A DNA stretch of 55,686 nucleotides from Methanospirillum sp. (lineage in GTDB: Archaea; Halobacteriota; Methanomicrobia; Methanomicrobiales; Methanospirillaceae): assembly GCA_012728895.1 (NCBI GenBank), contig JAAYEG010000041.1, forward strand, positions 1 through 55,686. The letters are read 5' to 3'. Shown piece after piece: positions 1 through 8,316 of this stretch. The translations under genes were made by a program, and so were the position numbers. The notes beneath the pieces are model-generated. The model made no database searches, had not been told where the DNA came from, and was given only the letters and a program-made list of their open reading frames with translations. The first letter of the stretch is position 1. Each line of letters opens with the position of its first letter.

Positions 1-127
1 CGCAGATGCCCGTCTCGTCAAGGTGAGAGCCCATCGTCGCGACCGCCACCGGGCTGTTGGAGTCGCCCGAGTGGAAGTCGCCCTGGACGATCGGCCATCC
101 GCTGGCTGGTGATTTCTTGTCCGCCAT
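1..127 (-). CDS. mtrA: Tetrahydromethanopterin S-methyltransferase subunit A, N-terminal part (cut by window edge)
   Basis: This is the first 42 codons of MtrA, the corrinoid-carrying subunit of the membrane Mtr complex, which moves the methyl group from methyl-H4MPT to coenzyme M and pumps sodium. The visible N-terminus ([20 protein letters not shown]...) has the GWPIVQGDF and [10 protein letters not shown] blocks typical of MtrA. The corrinoid-binding part lies beyond the window. The ATG at 127 follows mtrB by 4 nt, so the gene is co-transcribed as mtrE-D-C-B-A, the usual methanogen order. Confidence 0.93.
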   Translation of the reverse strand, partial: MADKKSPASGWPIVQGDFHSGDSNSPVAVATMGSHLDETGIC

Positions 128-131
128 GGCT

Positions 132-422
132 CTATCCCGCCCTGATCATTTGAAACGCGATGATCCCCGCGATGAACAGTCCGATCGCCAATCCGTACCA
201 GAACGAGGTCACTCCGCCGGCGACCGCCAGGGCCTTCTCGCGGCCCGGGAACGACGCGGCGAGCTTGCCCTCGCCCGAGAGCATGTTGACCAGGTCGTCG
301 GCCACCGTCTCGAGCAGGGCGACCTGCTCGAGGATCGGCGCGTACGACTCGCCCATGGTGGTGACGATCCCGACCATCGGGTCGACAACCAGCCCGAATT
401 CGGGAAGCATGTGGACGTACAT
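132..422 (-). CDS. mtrB: Tetrahydromethanopterin S-methyltransferase subunit B
   Basis: Small Mtr subunit of 96 residues, the normal size. It starts [15 protein letters not shown] and ends with one hydrophobic segment (about residues 72-92, [17 protein letters not shown]) that anchors it next to the MtrCDE membrane core. The ATG at 422 was chosen because it lies just 2 nt after mtrC, and the residues upstream in the same frame are the reverse of mtrC. It is the fourth gene of the minus-strand mtr operon. Confidence 0.93.
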   Translation of the reverse strand: MYVHMLPEFGLVVDPMVGIVTTMGESYAPILEQVALLETVADDLVNMLSGEGKLAASFPGREKALAVAGGVTSFWYGLAIGLFIAGIIAFQMIRAG

Positions 423-424
423 GG

Positions 425-1273
425 TCAGTGTCCCTCCGGTTCCACGATGGGCTTCGAGTCGAGCCACGCGGCCGCATCACGCTTCGAGAGCGCGATGTAC
501 TGGTCGTAGGTGTAGTACCAGCCGATCACCGATACGACGATCGAGACGAGCACCGCGAAGAGGTCGAGGTACACGTAGCTGAAGATCGCGACCATGATCA
601 TCGAGAGGAACCCGACCTCGGCCGTCAGCATCAGCGTCCGGTCCTGCTGCTCGGACGGGCCGAGGCAGGCGTTGAAACCGTGCTGGAGCGCGATCCCGCC
701 GAGCATGAAGATGGCCGCGAGGAGCGAGCCGCCGATCAGCGAGGATTCGAACGAGTTCACGGTGGCGCCGAGAACCGTCACCGGGACGGCCGAGAGCGCG
801 TCGAACGTGAACGAGCCGGTGGCCATCGCGGAGAAGCCGATCATGACCATCGCGCCGACCGCCCCGAGTTCGGCGATCGACTGGATCATCACCGGGATCT
901 TCATGGCGAGGATGTTGTTCGCGATGTAGCCCAGGATCGCGCCGATCACGAACCCGAGGACGAGCGCGACGATCGGCGACGCGATCCCGAACCGGGTCGC
1001 GAGCAGCATCGCGATGACGCCCGAGCCGAAGGCGAGCAGGCCCGCCGACGGGACGCCCGTCCCGATGCCGTAGCTGCAGAGCCGCTTGATGGTGTCCGAG
1101 CCCCAGATCAGGGCTGCGATGGCACCGAGTCCCCCGAAGAACGAGAAGAGCTGGGTGCCGGTGACCGTGTTGAGGTACGTCAGGTAGACCAGCACGAGCG
1201 AGCCGACGAGTCCGTAGATCATCAGCGTGTTGTGCGGGAGACCGCCTTCCGTTACCGTAATCTGTGCAGTCAT
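425..1273 (-). CDS. mtrC: Tetrahydromethanopterin S-methyltransferase subunit C
   Basis: Integral membrane subunit of the sodium-translocating Mtr complex, 282 residues. Almost the whole protein is hydrophobic helices (for example LVYLTYLNTV and IVALVLGFVIGAILGYI), with the conserved LGPSEQQDRTL loop near residue 208. It lies 9 nt downstream of mtrD and 2 nt upstream of mtrB. Length and order match the family, and nothing appears damaged. Confidence 0.94.
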   Translation of the reverse strand: MTAQITVTEGGLPHNTLMIYGLVGSLVLVYLTYLNTVTGTQLFSFFGGLGAIAALIWGSDTIKRLCSYGIGTGVPSAGLLAFGSGVIAMLLATRFGIASPIVALVLGFVIGAILGYIANNILAMKIPVMIQSIAELGAVGAMVMIGFSAMATGSFTFDALSAVPVTVLGATVNSFESSLIGGSLLAAIFMLGGIALQHGFNACLGPSEQQDRTLMLTAEVGFLSMIMVAIFSYVYLDLFAVLVSIVVSVIGWYYTYDQYIALSKRDAAAWLDSKPIVEPEGH

Positions 1274-1282
1274 TTCGTCACC

Positions 1283-2125
1283 TCAGATGTTCAGGTTCAC
1301 CACCACGATCATGATCGCGACGAGCCCGCAGAGCGCCGAGGCCACGAGCGACGCGATGATCGCGCGTGGGAACCGCTTGAACTTCGGGTCGTGCGGGCCC
1401 TCGATGGTGCCCGTGATGTTGTAGGCCGCGAGCACCGCGTTCACCAGGAACATGCCGATGGCGAAGATCCCGGCGAGCGAGACCGCGACGGGCATGATCT
1501 GTGCGGCCGTCGCGTCGAAGATCCCGGGCAGGTAGTGCTCGTAGACCTCGAGCAGCATCAGGTAGATGAGCGTGCCGCCGGCGCCGCCGAAGAGGCCGCC
1601 CACGACGCCGCCCACGAACGAGATGAACGGGAGGCCGTGCCCCTCCGTGCCCTGGCTCTTGAACTCGGGCTGGGTGTCGCCGGTGATCGGGTCCTTCGCG
1701 ACCTTGCCGGACGCGGACGGGATGCCCATGCCGAAGACGTAGATGATGTTGACCATCATGCAGGTGATCGCCATCAGCAGGCCGCCGCCGACGGCGCCGG
1801 TCACGGTCGCGACCACGACGCCGAGCTCGGCCGCCCAGGCCCCGCCGAAGAGTCCGGCGAGCCCGGCGCCCGCGGCCAGCATCGCGACACCGGTCGCGAT
1901 ACCGGGTGCCTGCCCCATCGCGGCGGGTGCGCCGCCGACGGGAACGAAGTGGACCCCGAAGCCGATCAGGACACCGCCCAGGATGATCCCGAGGAGCGGC
2001 ATCAGGGCGACGGGTGCGAGAACGGCGACGATCGCGACGAAGACGACGGCGAGGACGATCCCGATCACCGAGGAGATCGGGTCGATGTCGCCGGCTGCGG
2101 CGGGCTTCGCACCGAGGGCGCTCAT
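1283..2125 (-). CDS. mtrD: Tetrahydromethanopterin S-methyltransferase subunit D
   Basis: Integral membrane subunit of Mtr, 280 residues starting MSALGAKPAAAGDIDP. It contains several glycine-rich membrane helices and the conserved FGVHFVPVGGAPAAMGQAPG-type loop that recurs in MtrD proteins. The ATG at 2125 overlaps the mtrE stop codon in an ATGA arrangement (4-nt overlap), indicating translational coupling. A longer reading exists upstream, but it only reverses mtrE codons. Confidence 0.94.
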   Translation of the reverse strand: MSALGAKPAAAGDIDPISSVIGIVLAVVFVAIVAVLAPVALMPLLGIILGGVLIGFGVHFVPVGGAPAAMGQAPGIATGVAMLAAGAGLAGLFGGAWAAELGVVVATVTGAVGGGLLMAITCMMVNIIYVFGMGIPSASGKVAKDPITGDTQPEFKSQGTEGHGLPFISFVGGVVGGLFGGAGGTLIYLMLLEVYEHYLPGIFDATAAQIMPVAVSLAGIFAIGMFLVNAVLAAYNITGTIEGPHDPKFKRFPRAIIASLVASALCGLVAIMIVVVNLNI

Positions 2126-3024
2126 AGGTTCGCCTCCTCGGGTGCCGCGTACGGGCCGTAGGTCTTGCGCGCGTAGGTCTCGATCCAGCGGTCGATCACG
2201 ACGAAGACCAGGATGATGGCGAAGCCGACGATGATCGCTCCCCACCCGGCGGCGATGTGCTCGAAGAGCACCGTCCGCCAGAGCTCGAGGAAGACGATCA
2301 GGCCGAAGCAGATGCCCGAGGCCGGGCCGCCGAGCTTGGACGAGAACCAGCCGTTGTCAAGCGAGTTGCGCTGGCCGGCCTCGGCGTACCGGACGATGTT
2401 GCCCGATGCCGAGATCGGCACGCCCGCGCCGAACTGCTGGTTCTGGTACTGCCGCTCCTTGCCGTAGAACGGGTTGCCCGTCGCAGAGCCGGCCGCGCCG
2501 AGCGCGATTCCCCAGACGATGCCGAGGAGCGGGAGCGGGAACGGGTGGCCGAGGACCGCGTTCATCAGGTAACAGATCGTGATCGTTGTGAAGACCGCCA
2601 CGAAGGCATGGGCCATCGTGACCGAGAGCATCGACTTGAGGATGTCGATGTAGACAGGCTGCCCGAACTTGGCGAGGCTCGCGGTGCGTCCGAGGTACCC
2701 GGACGTCGCGTAGACTCCCTGCACGAACGTCGCGATCGTCGCGCCGAGGATCAGCGCGAGGACCGGGTTGACGTCCTTGATCAGGAAGACCCACGCAATG
2801 CCGGCGCCGAGCGCACACCAGAGGCCGTAGGCCGGGGGTTCGCCGGACACCGCCTTGTTGAAGATGCGGTGAATGAACCCCATCTGCGGAGCGAGCTGGA
2901 CCTGCGAGTTCGGGTCGCCCTGCGACCCGATATCGGACTCCGTGTCCTCCGCAGCACCGGCCACGGCGGCGAGCGCACCTGCCAATGCGGTGATTCCTAT
3001 TCCTAATACGATGTTTTCTACCAT
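2122..3024 (-). CDS. mtrE: Tetrahydromethanopterin S-methyltransferase subunit E
   Basis: First gene of the mtr operon, a 300-residue integral membrane subunit that with MtrC and MtrD forms the sodium-translocating core. It begins MVENIVLGIGITALAGALAA and carries the MtrE loop block GNPFYGKERQYQNQQFGAG around residue 175. The ATG at 3024 was chosen over one 33 nt upstream because GGAGG sits at the right spacing before it and the extra residues look non-coding. Confidence 0.95.
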   Translation of the reverse strand: MVENIVLGIGITALAGALAAVAGAAEDTESDIGSQGDPNSQVQLAPQMGFIHRIFNKAVSGEPPAYGLWCALGAGIAWVFLIKDVNPVLALILGATIATFVQGVYATSGYLGRTASLAKFGQPVYIDILKSMLSVTMAHAFVAVFTTITICYLMNAVLGHPFPLPLLGIVWGIALGAAGSATGNPFYGKERQYQNQQFGAGVPISASGNIVRYAEAGQRNSLDNGWFSSKLGGPASGICFGLIVFLELWRTVLFEHIAAGWGAIIVGFAIILVFVVIDRWIETYARKTYGPYAAPEEANL

Positions 3025-3083
3025 TGAGCCTCCTCCCGTGCCAGTGAATAGGCGCATGAGAGTTTGGGAAATTGCATCGCCAC

Positions 3084-3093
3084 GTATATGAGT
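3084..3093 (-). promoter_or_regulatory. Candidate TATA box of the mtr operon
   Basis: On the minus strand the sequence reads CTCATATACG, an archaeal TATA-like element. It would start a transcript near 3062 and leave a leader of about 38 nt with a GGAGG before mtrE. It sits in the 329-nt gap between the mgmA-like gene and mtrE. Other AT-rich patches exist (for example near 3130-3140), so this is only the best-placed candidate. Confidence 0.35.
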
Positions 3094-3235
3094 ACAAACC
3101 CTTTGTGGTTCATGTATGGATTGGCCGAGAATTAGTTAAAGGTTTCGAATTCTATCTCCGAAAGACCCGAGTATTTGCCGTAATATCGAATTTCGCCGGG
3201 AATTCCGGGTTTTATCATCATAATTTGAGTTAATG

Positions 3236-3262
3236 AAAAAAAAGTTGCGCTGGGCGACTTTT
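3236..3262 (-). terminator. T8 terminator after the mgmA-like gene
   Basis: Read on the minus strand, a short imperfect stem (AAAAGT pairing with ACTTTT, around GC-rich bases) runs into eight T residues at 3243-3236, about 110 nt after the mgmA-like stop codon. This fits an archaeal U-tract terminator separating that gene from the mtr promoter. The rest of 3025-3353 is AT-rich promoter and leader sequence with no gene. Confidence 0.6.
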
Positions 3263-3353
3263 GTGCCGTCGTCGGGGGCCCCGCCCCGCGTCCCGGCGGG
3301 TGCAGGGTACGCCCCGCCTGGGGTCCACGCCGCCGCACCCGCCCCGAGGGGGG

Positions 3354-4655
3354 TCATTCGTACCGAGAGAGGAGGTCGGTGACCGCCCGGATCTCCTGGC
3401 CCTGCCGGCGGGCCTCGGCGAGGTACGCCGCGTACACCGAGTCCGTGACGACCCGGAACCGGGGCTTGAAGAGGTCGGCGTGGAGCAGGAGGTCGAAGCA
3501 CCGCGCCTCGCTGACGGTGAGCCCGAGGGGGCGGTACTCGCCCGTATCGGGACGGAAAGTGGGGTTTTCTTCCCGCTCCACCACCATGACCTGGCGGGCG
3601 AGAGGCGTCCCGGGGATCGGTTCCGCGATGCTGACGAAGACGTCGTCCAGGCGCTGTTCGGCGACGAACTCCCGGGTCGCCTGGAAGTCCCCGTCCTCCT
3701 CCATCGGGTGGCCGACGATGAAGCTCCCTGCCACGGCGAGCCCGTGCTCCCGGCAGGCGGCGATCCCGTCCCTCTGGACGTCGGCCGTCATCCCCTTCCC
3801 CATGATCCGGAGCATCCGGTCGCTCCCCGACTCGATCCCGAAGAAGACCCAGCCGATCGTGTACTCCCGGATCGCCTCCAGGATCTCCGGGGTGATGCAG
3901 TCGGCGCGGATGTCCGGCGCCGAGAGGTTCTTCGGGCCCATCACGCCGGCGATCGCGGACAGGAGCTCGACGAAGGCGTCCGGGTCCATCTCGCCGTTTC
4001 GCGACCGGTAGAGCGACCCGGTGCCGCCGCTGATCGAGATCCGCCGCACGCCGCGCTCCTTCAGCCCGGTCACCTCCCGGACGACGTCCTCGAGGTCGCG
4101 GCTCCGGATCGCGTGCCCGAAGAAGCGGGGCACCTGGCAGAAGGTGCAGGCCCCGATGCACCCCCGGTGGGTCTCGATGTAGACGTTCGCGCCCCGCACG
4201 TCCTGGGTCTCGATCCCGGGGGGGACGAGGAGCGGGGGGCGTTCGAGGGTCGCGGGCGGGGAGGGGGAGGTCGAGACCATCGTGGTGCCGTCCTCGTAGG
4301 CGATCCCGGGCACCCCGGGCGAGGGGCCCCGCTCGAGCAGCGGCAGCACCGCGGCCTCTCCCTCGCCCACCACGACGGCGTCGGGCCGGAGCTCGCCCAG
4401 CACCATCGCCGGCGCCGACGAGATGGGGCCGCCGACGTAGCAGCGCCCGCCACCCTCCCGGTGGTCGCGGACGAACGAGCGGATCGCCGGGTCGAGCAGG
4501 TGACCGGTCGAGTAGAGGCTCAGGAAGACGGTCTCTCCCGGTTCGGCCGCGAGCTCCCGGTGGATCTCGACCGCGTGGCCCCCCGCACGGATGATGCCGC
4601 CGATCAGCATGGCGCCGTAGGTGTAGAGCCCGGGCGAGATGACCCTCACGGACAT
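3354..4655 (-). CDS. mgmA: Cobalamin-dependent radical SAM methylase, likely for McrA glutamine (MgmA/QCMT type)
   Basis: This 433-residue protein has an N-terminal cobalamin-binding-like region (about residues 1-130). A radical SAM core follows, with the cluster motif C166-x3-C170-x2-C173 (RGCIGACTFC), the GG-type SAM region ISISGGTGS, and FFGIESGSDRML. From published work, a gene of this class beside mcr in Methanoculleus makes 2-methylglutamine in McrA. The location directly between mcrA and mtrE supports that role. The McrA target glutamine (Q410 of the neighbour) is present. It is not Mmp10, the arginine methylase, which has a different N-terminus and cluster spacing. The substrate is inferred from synteny, not shown by the sequence. 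Confidence 0.75.
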   Translation of the reverse strand: MSVRVISPGLYTYGAMLIGGIIRAGGHAVEIHRELAAEPGETVFLSLYSTGHLLDPAIRSFVRDHREGGGRCYVGGPISSAPAMVLGELRPDAVVVGEGEAAVLPLLERGPSPGVPGIAYEDGTTMVSTSPSPPATLERPPLLVPPGIETQDVRGANVYIETHRGCIGACTFCQVPRFFGHAIRSRDLEDVVREVTGLKERGVRRISISGGTGSLYRSRNGEMDPDAFVELLSAIAGVMGPKNLSAPDIRADCITPEILEAIREYTIGWVFFGIESGSDRMLRIMGKGMTADVQRDGIAACREHGLAVAGSFIVGHPMEEDGDFQATREFVAEQRLDDVFVSIAEPIPGTPLARQVMVVEREENPTFRPDTGEYRPLGLTVSEARCFDLLLHADLFKPRFRVVTDSVYAAYLAEARRQGQEIRAVTDLLSRYE

Positions 4656-4703
4656 GCAGCTAGGGTGGACGGGAATCCAGATACGCTTTCGCCCGTGCCG
4701 GGC

Positions 4704-4712
4704 AAAAAAAAA
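4704..4712 (-). terminator. T9 tract between mcrA and the mgmA-like gene
   Basis: Nine consecutive T residues on the minus strand follow the mcrA stop codon by about 17 nt and precede the mgmA-like ATG by about 50 nt. In archaea such a U-tract is enough for partial or full termination. mgmA may therefore be expressed by read-through at a lower level than mcr. Confidence 0.6.
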
Positions 4713-4728
4713 GGGGGAATGTGCGGGG

Positions 4729-6411
4729 TTACCGCGCGGGGATGATCAGCGAGCGCTCGCCGGCCGGCATGAACTCGCGAATCGCACCCTTCGCGAACAT
4801 CCGCCGGGGCTCCGCGAAGTCGAACGGGAGCAGCGGGTCCGCGAACGTGATCTTGATCAGCGGGTTCAGCACCCACGCGTCCTGCATGCTGTAGTGCGGT
4901 GCAGAGACGATGGCGGCGTACTCGCCCTGGTGCCCGACGTTCATCGCGTAGTTCGGGTAGTTCGGACCGCGGAGTTCGCCGAGCAGGCCCTCGTCGGGGC
5001 GGATCGACATCGAGTTGGTCGAGCCGCACTGGTCCTGCAGGTCGTAGCCGAAGAACCCGAGGCGCGACCAGCCCTCCTTGTGGAGGAGCATCGAGCAGTA
5101 CCAGCCGTTCAGGCCGGCGTTCGAGTTGGCCGTCCCGTGGGCCGTGGACAGGCCGGAAGCGGCGGCGATGACGCCCGCGCGCTGGGAACCGCCGAAGTGG
5201 TCCTCCATCATGGTCGGGAACTGCTCGTACTGCTCCATCGAGTAGAGCGTGACCTCTGTCGCGATGTCGTTGCACGCCTCCTGGGTGCAGGGGGCCTTGC
5301 CCGCTCCGCCGTACTTGTCCTTGACGTAGTCGTAGCCGTAGTACGAGAAGTCGTCGAGGATGTTGTCGGTGTAGGCGGCCGTCGCGTACTGCGTGAAGCC
5401 GACACCGCCCGACATGTACGAGCCGAGCCAGATCTGGTCGAAGAGCATCGTGCCTGCGGCGACGACCTCGAGGGCGGACCGGACCGGGTCGTTCGGGTAC
5501 TTGCGGTCGGCCTGGATCATGTCGCCGAAGTGGCCGAACTTGATGCCGCCGGGCTCGTTCGGGCCGCGGGCGCGGCGAGCCGGGAGGATGTCGGCCATCT
5601 GGATGACGCCGGCGTGCTTCGCGGCGTAGGCCAGGTCGGCGACGGCGGCCTCGCCGGCGCACATGCGGTACGCGGCGATGAACGACATGCCGAGCTGCAT
5701 GGCGGACCACCGCGAGGTCGTGCCGCCGTCACAGGTGCGGCTGACGATCGTCGGGATGTGAACGGCCTGCCACATCGCCTTGCCGACGGCCTTCTTGAGC
5801 TGCTCGGCCGACTTCGCCGGGAAGAGCTTCTCGATCGGCAGGAGGAACTGCGTTTCGATGTCGTCCGCGACTTCGTCGTCGCCGGTGAAGACCTTGACGT
5901 AACAGTCGTTGGTCAGGCCGGGGTGGGTCTCGACCATGTGCTCCTGGACGACGGCCGCGCCGGGCATCGCGTGGTTCAGGATGTGGAGGTACTCGTTGAT
6001 CGTCTCGGGCGTGACCTCCTTGCCCAGGCGCTTCTGGAGCGTCTGGTGGGCGAGGTCCATCCCGACGATGATCGTCCTGCGGATGTCGTCCCACATCTGC
6101 TGCATCGCCGAGTTGTTGACGAAGTGCAGGTCGTCGCCCTCGACGAAGGTGCCGGTGGTCGACAGCTCGTAGGTCATCAGCTGGCGCTGTCCGAGCGGGA
6201 TGCCGCCGAGGTGGCAGCGCTTCGGGTCGTACTGGACGATGCCGCGCTCCATCTCGACCCGCTTGCCCTCCTTGAGGAACTCGCGCTTGCGCTCGGACTG
6301 CTCAAGGCCCTTGCGCAGGAACTGGGTGCTGACGCCCGCCGGGTCTTCTCCGGCGAACTTCTCCTTCATCGCCTTCAGGAAGAGCTTCTGGGATCTCTCG
6401 ATTTTTGCCAT
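4729..6411 (-). CDS. mcrA: Methyl-coenzyme M reductase I subunit alpha
   Basis: Catalytic subunit of the enzyme that releases methane from methyl-CoM and coenzyme B using Ni-F430; 560 residues, full length. Residues matching the known Methanothermobacter sites are present. Q156 is the F430 axial ligand (Gln147). H266 and R280 sit at the methyl-His257 and methyl-Arg271 sites, and Y342 is the active-site tyrosine (Tyr333). Q410 in FGGSQ is the methyl-Gln400 site. G455 in FFGYD is the thioglycine, D460 the didehydroaspartate position and C462 the S-methylcysteine position. The signature [12 protein letters not shown] is intact. It starts 6 nt after mcrG and is the last gene of mcrBDCGA. Confidence 0.98.
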   Translation of the reverse strand: MAKIERSQKLFLKAMKEKFAGEDPAGVSTQFLRKGLEQSERKREFLKEGKRVEMERGIVQYDPKRCHLGGIPLGQRQLMTYELSTTGTFVEGDDLHFVNNSAMQQMWDDIRRTIIVGMDLAHQTLQKRLGKEVTPETINEYLHILNHAMPGAAVVQEHMVETHPGLTNDCYVKVFTGDDEVADDIETQFLLPIEKLFPAKSAEQLKKAVGKAMWQAVHIPTIVSRTCDGGTTSRWSAMQLGMSFIAAYRMCAGEAAVADLAYAAKHAGVIQMADILPARRARGPNEPGGIKFGHFGDMIQADRKYPNDPVRSALEVVAAGTMLFDQIWLGSYMSGGVGFTQYATAAYTDNILDDFSYYGYDYVKDKYGGAGKAPCTQEACNDIATEVTLYSMEQYEQFPTMMEDHFGGSQRAGVIAAASGLSTAHGTANSNAGLNGWYCSMLLHKEGWSRLGFFGYDLQDQCGSTNSMSIRPDEGLLGELRGPNYPNYAMNVGHQGEYAAIVSAPHYSMQDAWVLNPLIKITFADPLLPFDFAEPRRMFAKGAIREFMPAGERSLIIPAR

Positions 6412-6417
6412 GTCTGA

Positions 6418-7182
6418 TCACTCCTTCGGCATGAAGCCGTACTTGGTCCTGAGCGAGTGGATGCGCTGAATGTACTCGATGGCTTCCGCGTCGTCGCGGT
6501 AGGGCGTCCCGACCAGCGAGTGGTAGATCGTGGTGTGCGCCTTGAGCCACTTGTCGTCCATCGGCTTGCCGACCTTGACCTCGCGGTCGAGCGGCTCCCC
6601 GATCTGGTTCTTGACGTACTTCACGACGCCGTCCTTCTGGTCGAGGATGCAGCGCTGGAGCATGTCGAACATCATCCCGTCCTCGGCGAGCCGGAGCGAG
6701 TGCCCGTGCACGGTGGCGCCGCGGATGCCCGTCAGGGCGGGGTCGAAGAGCTCGGTGTTGATGAGGTCCTTCGCGTAGGCCTCGAGGTCGCGCTCGCGGC
6801 ACTCGATGATCTGGCGGCCCGACAGGGTGCCCGGGTCGACGCCGCGGAAGCGGTAGGCCTCGAGGTAGGACCGGAGGTACGGCTGGGAAGGCCCGTTGTA
6901 CATTGAGTCCGCGAACTGGATGTAGCGGACGCGGTCGCCGGCCTTCGCGCCCTCCGTCGGGGCGACGATCTTGCGGATCGGGCAGTCCGGCTCTCCGGCC
7001 TCCGCGAGCGGCGGGTGGGCCGACGGGTAGGCGGATCCGGGGGCGCGGTGGCCCATGATCAGGACGACGTCCTCGTCCGTGGCGTCACGGACCTTCGCAA
7101 GCTTGGCCTTGGGGTCCATGTACTTCCGCCGGTTCTCGGCGGGGGTGGTGGACCCGGGTCCATACTGTGGTTTGTATGCCAT
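6418..7182 (-). CDS. mcrG: Methyl-coenzyme M reductase I subunit gamma
   Basis: 254-residue gamma subunit that completes the (alpha-beta-gamma)2 Mcr enzyme and helps line the F430 pocket. The N-terminus MAYKPQYGPG, the central HRAPGSAYPSAHPPL block and HGHSLRLAEDGMMFDM are characteristic. The ATG at 7182 was chosen over one 12 nt upstream because MAYKPQ is the standard family start. It lies 8 nt after mcrC and 6 nt before mcrA. Confidence 0.97.
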   Translation of the reverse strand: MAYKPQYGPGSTTPAENRRKYMDPKAKLAKVRDATDEDVVLIMGHRAPGSAYPSAHPPLAEAGEPDCPIRKIVAPTEGAKAGDRVRYIQFADSMYNGPSQPYLRSYLEAYRFRGVDPGTLSGRQIIECRERDLEAYAKDLINTELFDPALTGIRGATVHGHSLRLAEDGMMFDMLQRCILDQKDGVVKYVKNQIGEPLDREVKVGKPMDDKWLKAHTTIYHSLVGTPYRDDAEAIEYIQRIHSLRTKYGFMPKE

Positions 7183-7190
7183 GTGTTGTT

Positions 7191-7823
7191 TCACTCCAAA
7201 GTGTTCGCTTTCATCAGTCTCATCACCTGTCGAATGACCTCCGCCACCTTCTCACGGGTCGGTGTCTGCCCGCGGGTCACCCCGCTGACAATCGCCATCA
7301 CCGTCCCCTTCGTCCGGATCTTGTCCCTGGGCGGCATCACGTACGCGGTCTTCACCCCCTCTTTCGCAAGGTCCTCGAAGTCGATCGGGGCCTGGGAGAC
7401 GACGATCGCCGGGATATTGCAGTTCTGAAGGATGAACCTGACCTTGTGGACCACGTGGGACCGGACGTTCCCGTGGTGCAGGATCGCGACCCTGTGCCGT
7501 TCGATCTGCTCGATCTCCTTCTCGGTGAGCCCGAAATACGCTCCGAGCACACCCCCCGCGATGCTGGGGGCATCGGGCGGAACGCCGCTGCCGGCGTTGA
7601 GCACCAGCACGCTCACGTTGTACTCGATCCCCTGCTGTCGCAGGGCGGAGGTGATGTCGCAGACCGGTTTCGTCACGTGGCGCCGTCCCGGCGACATGCC
7701 GACGACGATGACGTCGGGCGAGCGGCACTCGGATATCGTGCCGCGCTGGGCGATACCGCCCCCCTTGCCCATCCCCATCGCCTCACGGCAGTCGACGACC
7801 TGCGTCACGCGTCCCATCGGCAT
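7191..7823 (-). CDS. mcrC: Methyl-coenzyme M reductase I operon protein C
   Basis: 210-residue McrC, not part of the purified core enzyme. It is known from other methanogens as part of the ATP-dependent complex that reductively activates Ni-F430. The start MPMGRVTQVVDCREAMGMGKGGG matches the family, and conserved RCSPDVIVVGMSPGRRH-like and ILHHGNVRSHVVHKV blocks are seen. The ATG at 7823 lies 2 nt after mcrD. Its presence between mcrD and mcrG shows the mcrI rather than mrt layout. Confidence 0.94.
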   Translation of the reverse strand: MPMGRVTQVVDCREAMGMGKGGGIAQRGTISECRSPDVIVVGMSPGRRHVTKPVCDITSALRQQGIEYNVSVLVLNAGSGVPPDAPSIAGGVLGAYFGLTEKEIEQIERHRVAILHHGNVRSHVVHKVRFILQNCNIPAIVVSQAPIDFEDLAKEGVKTAYVMPPRDKIRTKGTVMAIVSGVTRGQTPTREKVAEVIRQVMRLMKANTLE

Positions 7824-7825
7824 GG

Positions 7826-8296
7826 TTATCCAGATCCCTGCAGAATCACGGGGCCTCTCCGGCTCTTCGGGTCGACGAGCCCGAGCAGGATCTCGTCGGC
7901 GTTCGGACCGTATTTCGCGTAGTCGGAGACCGTCGCCTGCGTCTTCATGAACCGGCCCTCCTGCACCGAGTACGGGAACCTCGTGAAGACCGTGTCGCAC
8001 GCCTCCCTGATGGCCGGCAGCGCCTCGTCGGTCACGAGCTCCATGTCGATGATCCCGACATGGGTCTGGAGTTCGACCTCGTCGCCGAGGACCGTGATGG
8101 TCCGGTGCATGGGGTGGGGGTTGGGCTTCCCCCGGGCGGGCCCGTACGGGACCTCCGCGGGGATGCTCTGCCCCTTCAGGACGATCTTCCTGATCCCCTC
8201 GATGGCGGCGAGGAGGTTGAGGAGCTGCTCGACCGTCTCGGGGTTGAGGAGACGCGCTGGCGCGACTCTGACCTGTGGATATGTGGCGTCGGTCAT
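7826..8296 (-). CDS. mcrD: Methyl-coenzyme M reductase I operon protein D
   Basis: 156-residue McrD, an accessory protein encoded in mcr operons; related proteins are reported to act in Mcr assembly or F430 delivery. The start MTDATYPQVRVAPARLLNPETVE, the central ARGKPNPHPMHRTITVLG block and ELQTHVGIIDMEL match the family. It lies 20 nt after mcrB and 2 nt before mcrC. Confidence 0.95.
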   Translation of the reverse strand: MTDATYPQVRVAPARLLNPETVEQLLNLLAAIEGIRKIVLKGQSIPAEVPYGPARGKPNPHPMHRTITVLGDEVELQTHVGIIDMELVTDEALPAIREACDTVFTRFPYSVQEGRFMKTQATVSDYAKYGPNADEILLGLVDPKSRRGPVILQGSG

Positions 8297-8316
8297 TCTA
8301 GGGTGGTGTGTGACTC

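Noticed and set aside
428-2161. Long plus-strand open frames opposite mtrC-E, mcrA and mcrB
   Set aside because: They are antisense shadows of conserved genes, rich in Arg/Asp/His with no domain, and arise from the high GC at third codon positions.
3354-4655. Reading the radical SAM protein as Mmp10 (McrA arginine methylase)
   Set aside because: Mmp10 has its cysteine motif near the N-terminus and a different overall layout. This protein has a cobalamin-type N-terminal region and the cluster at 166-173.
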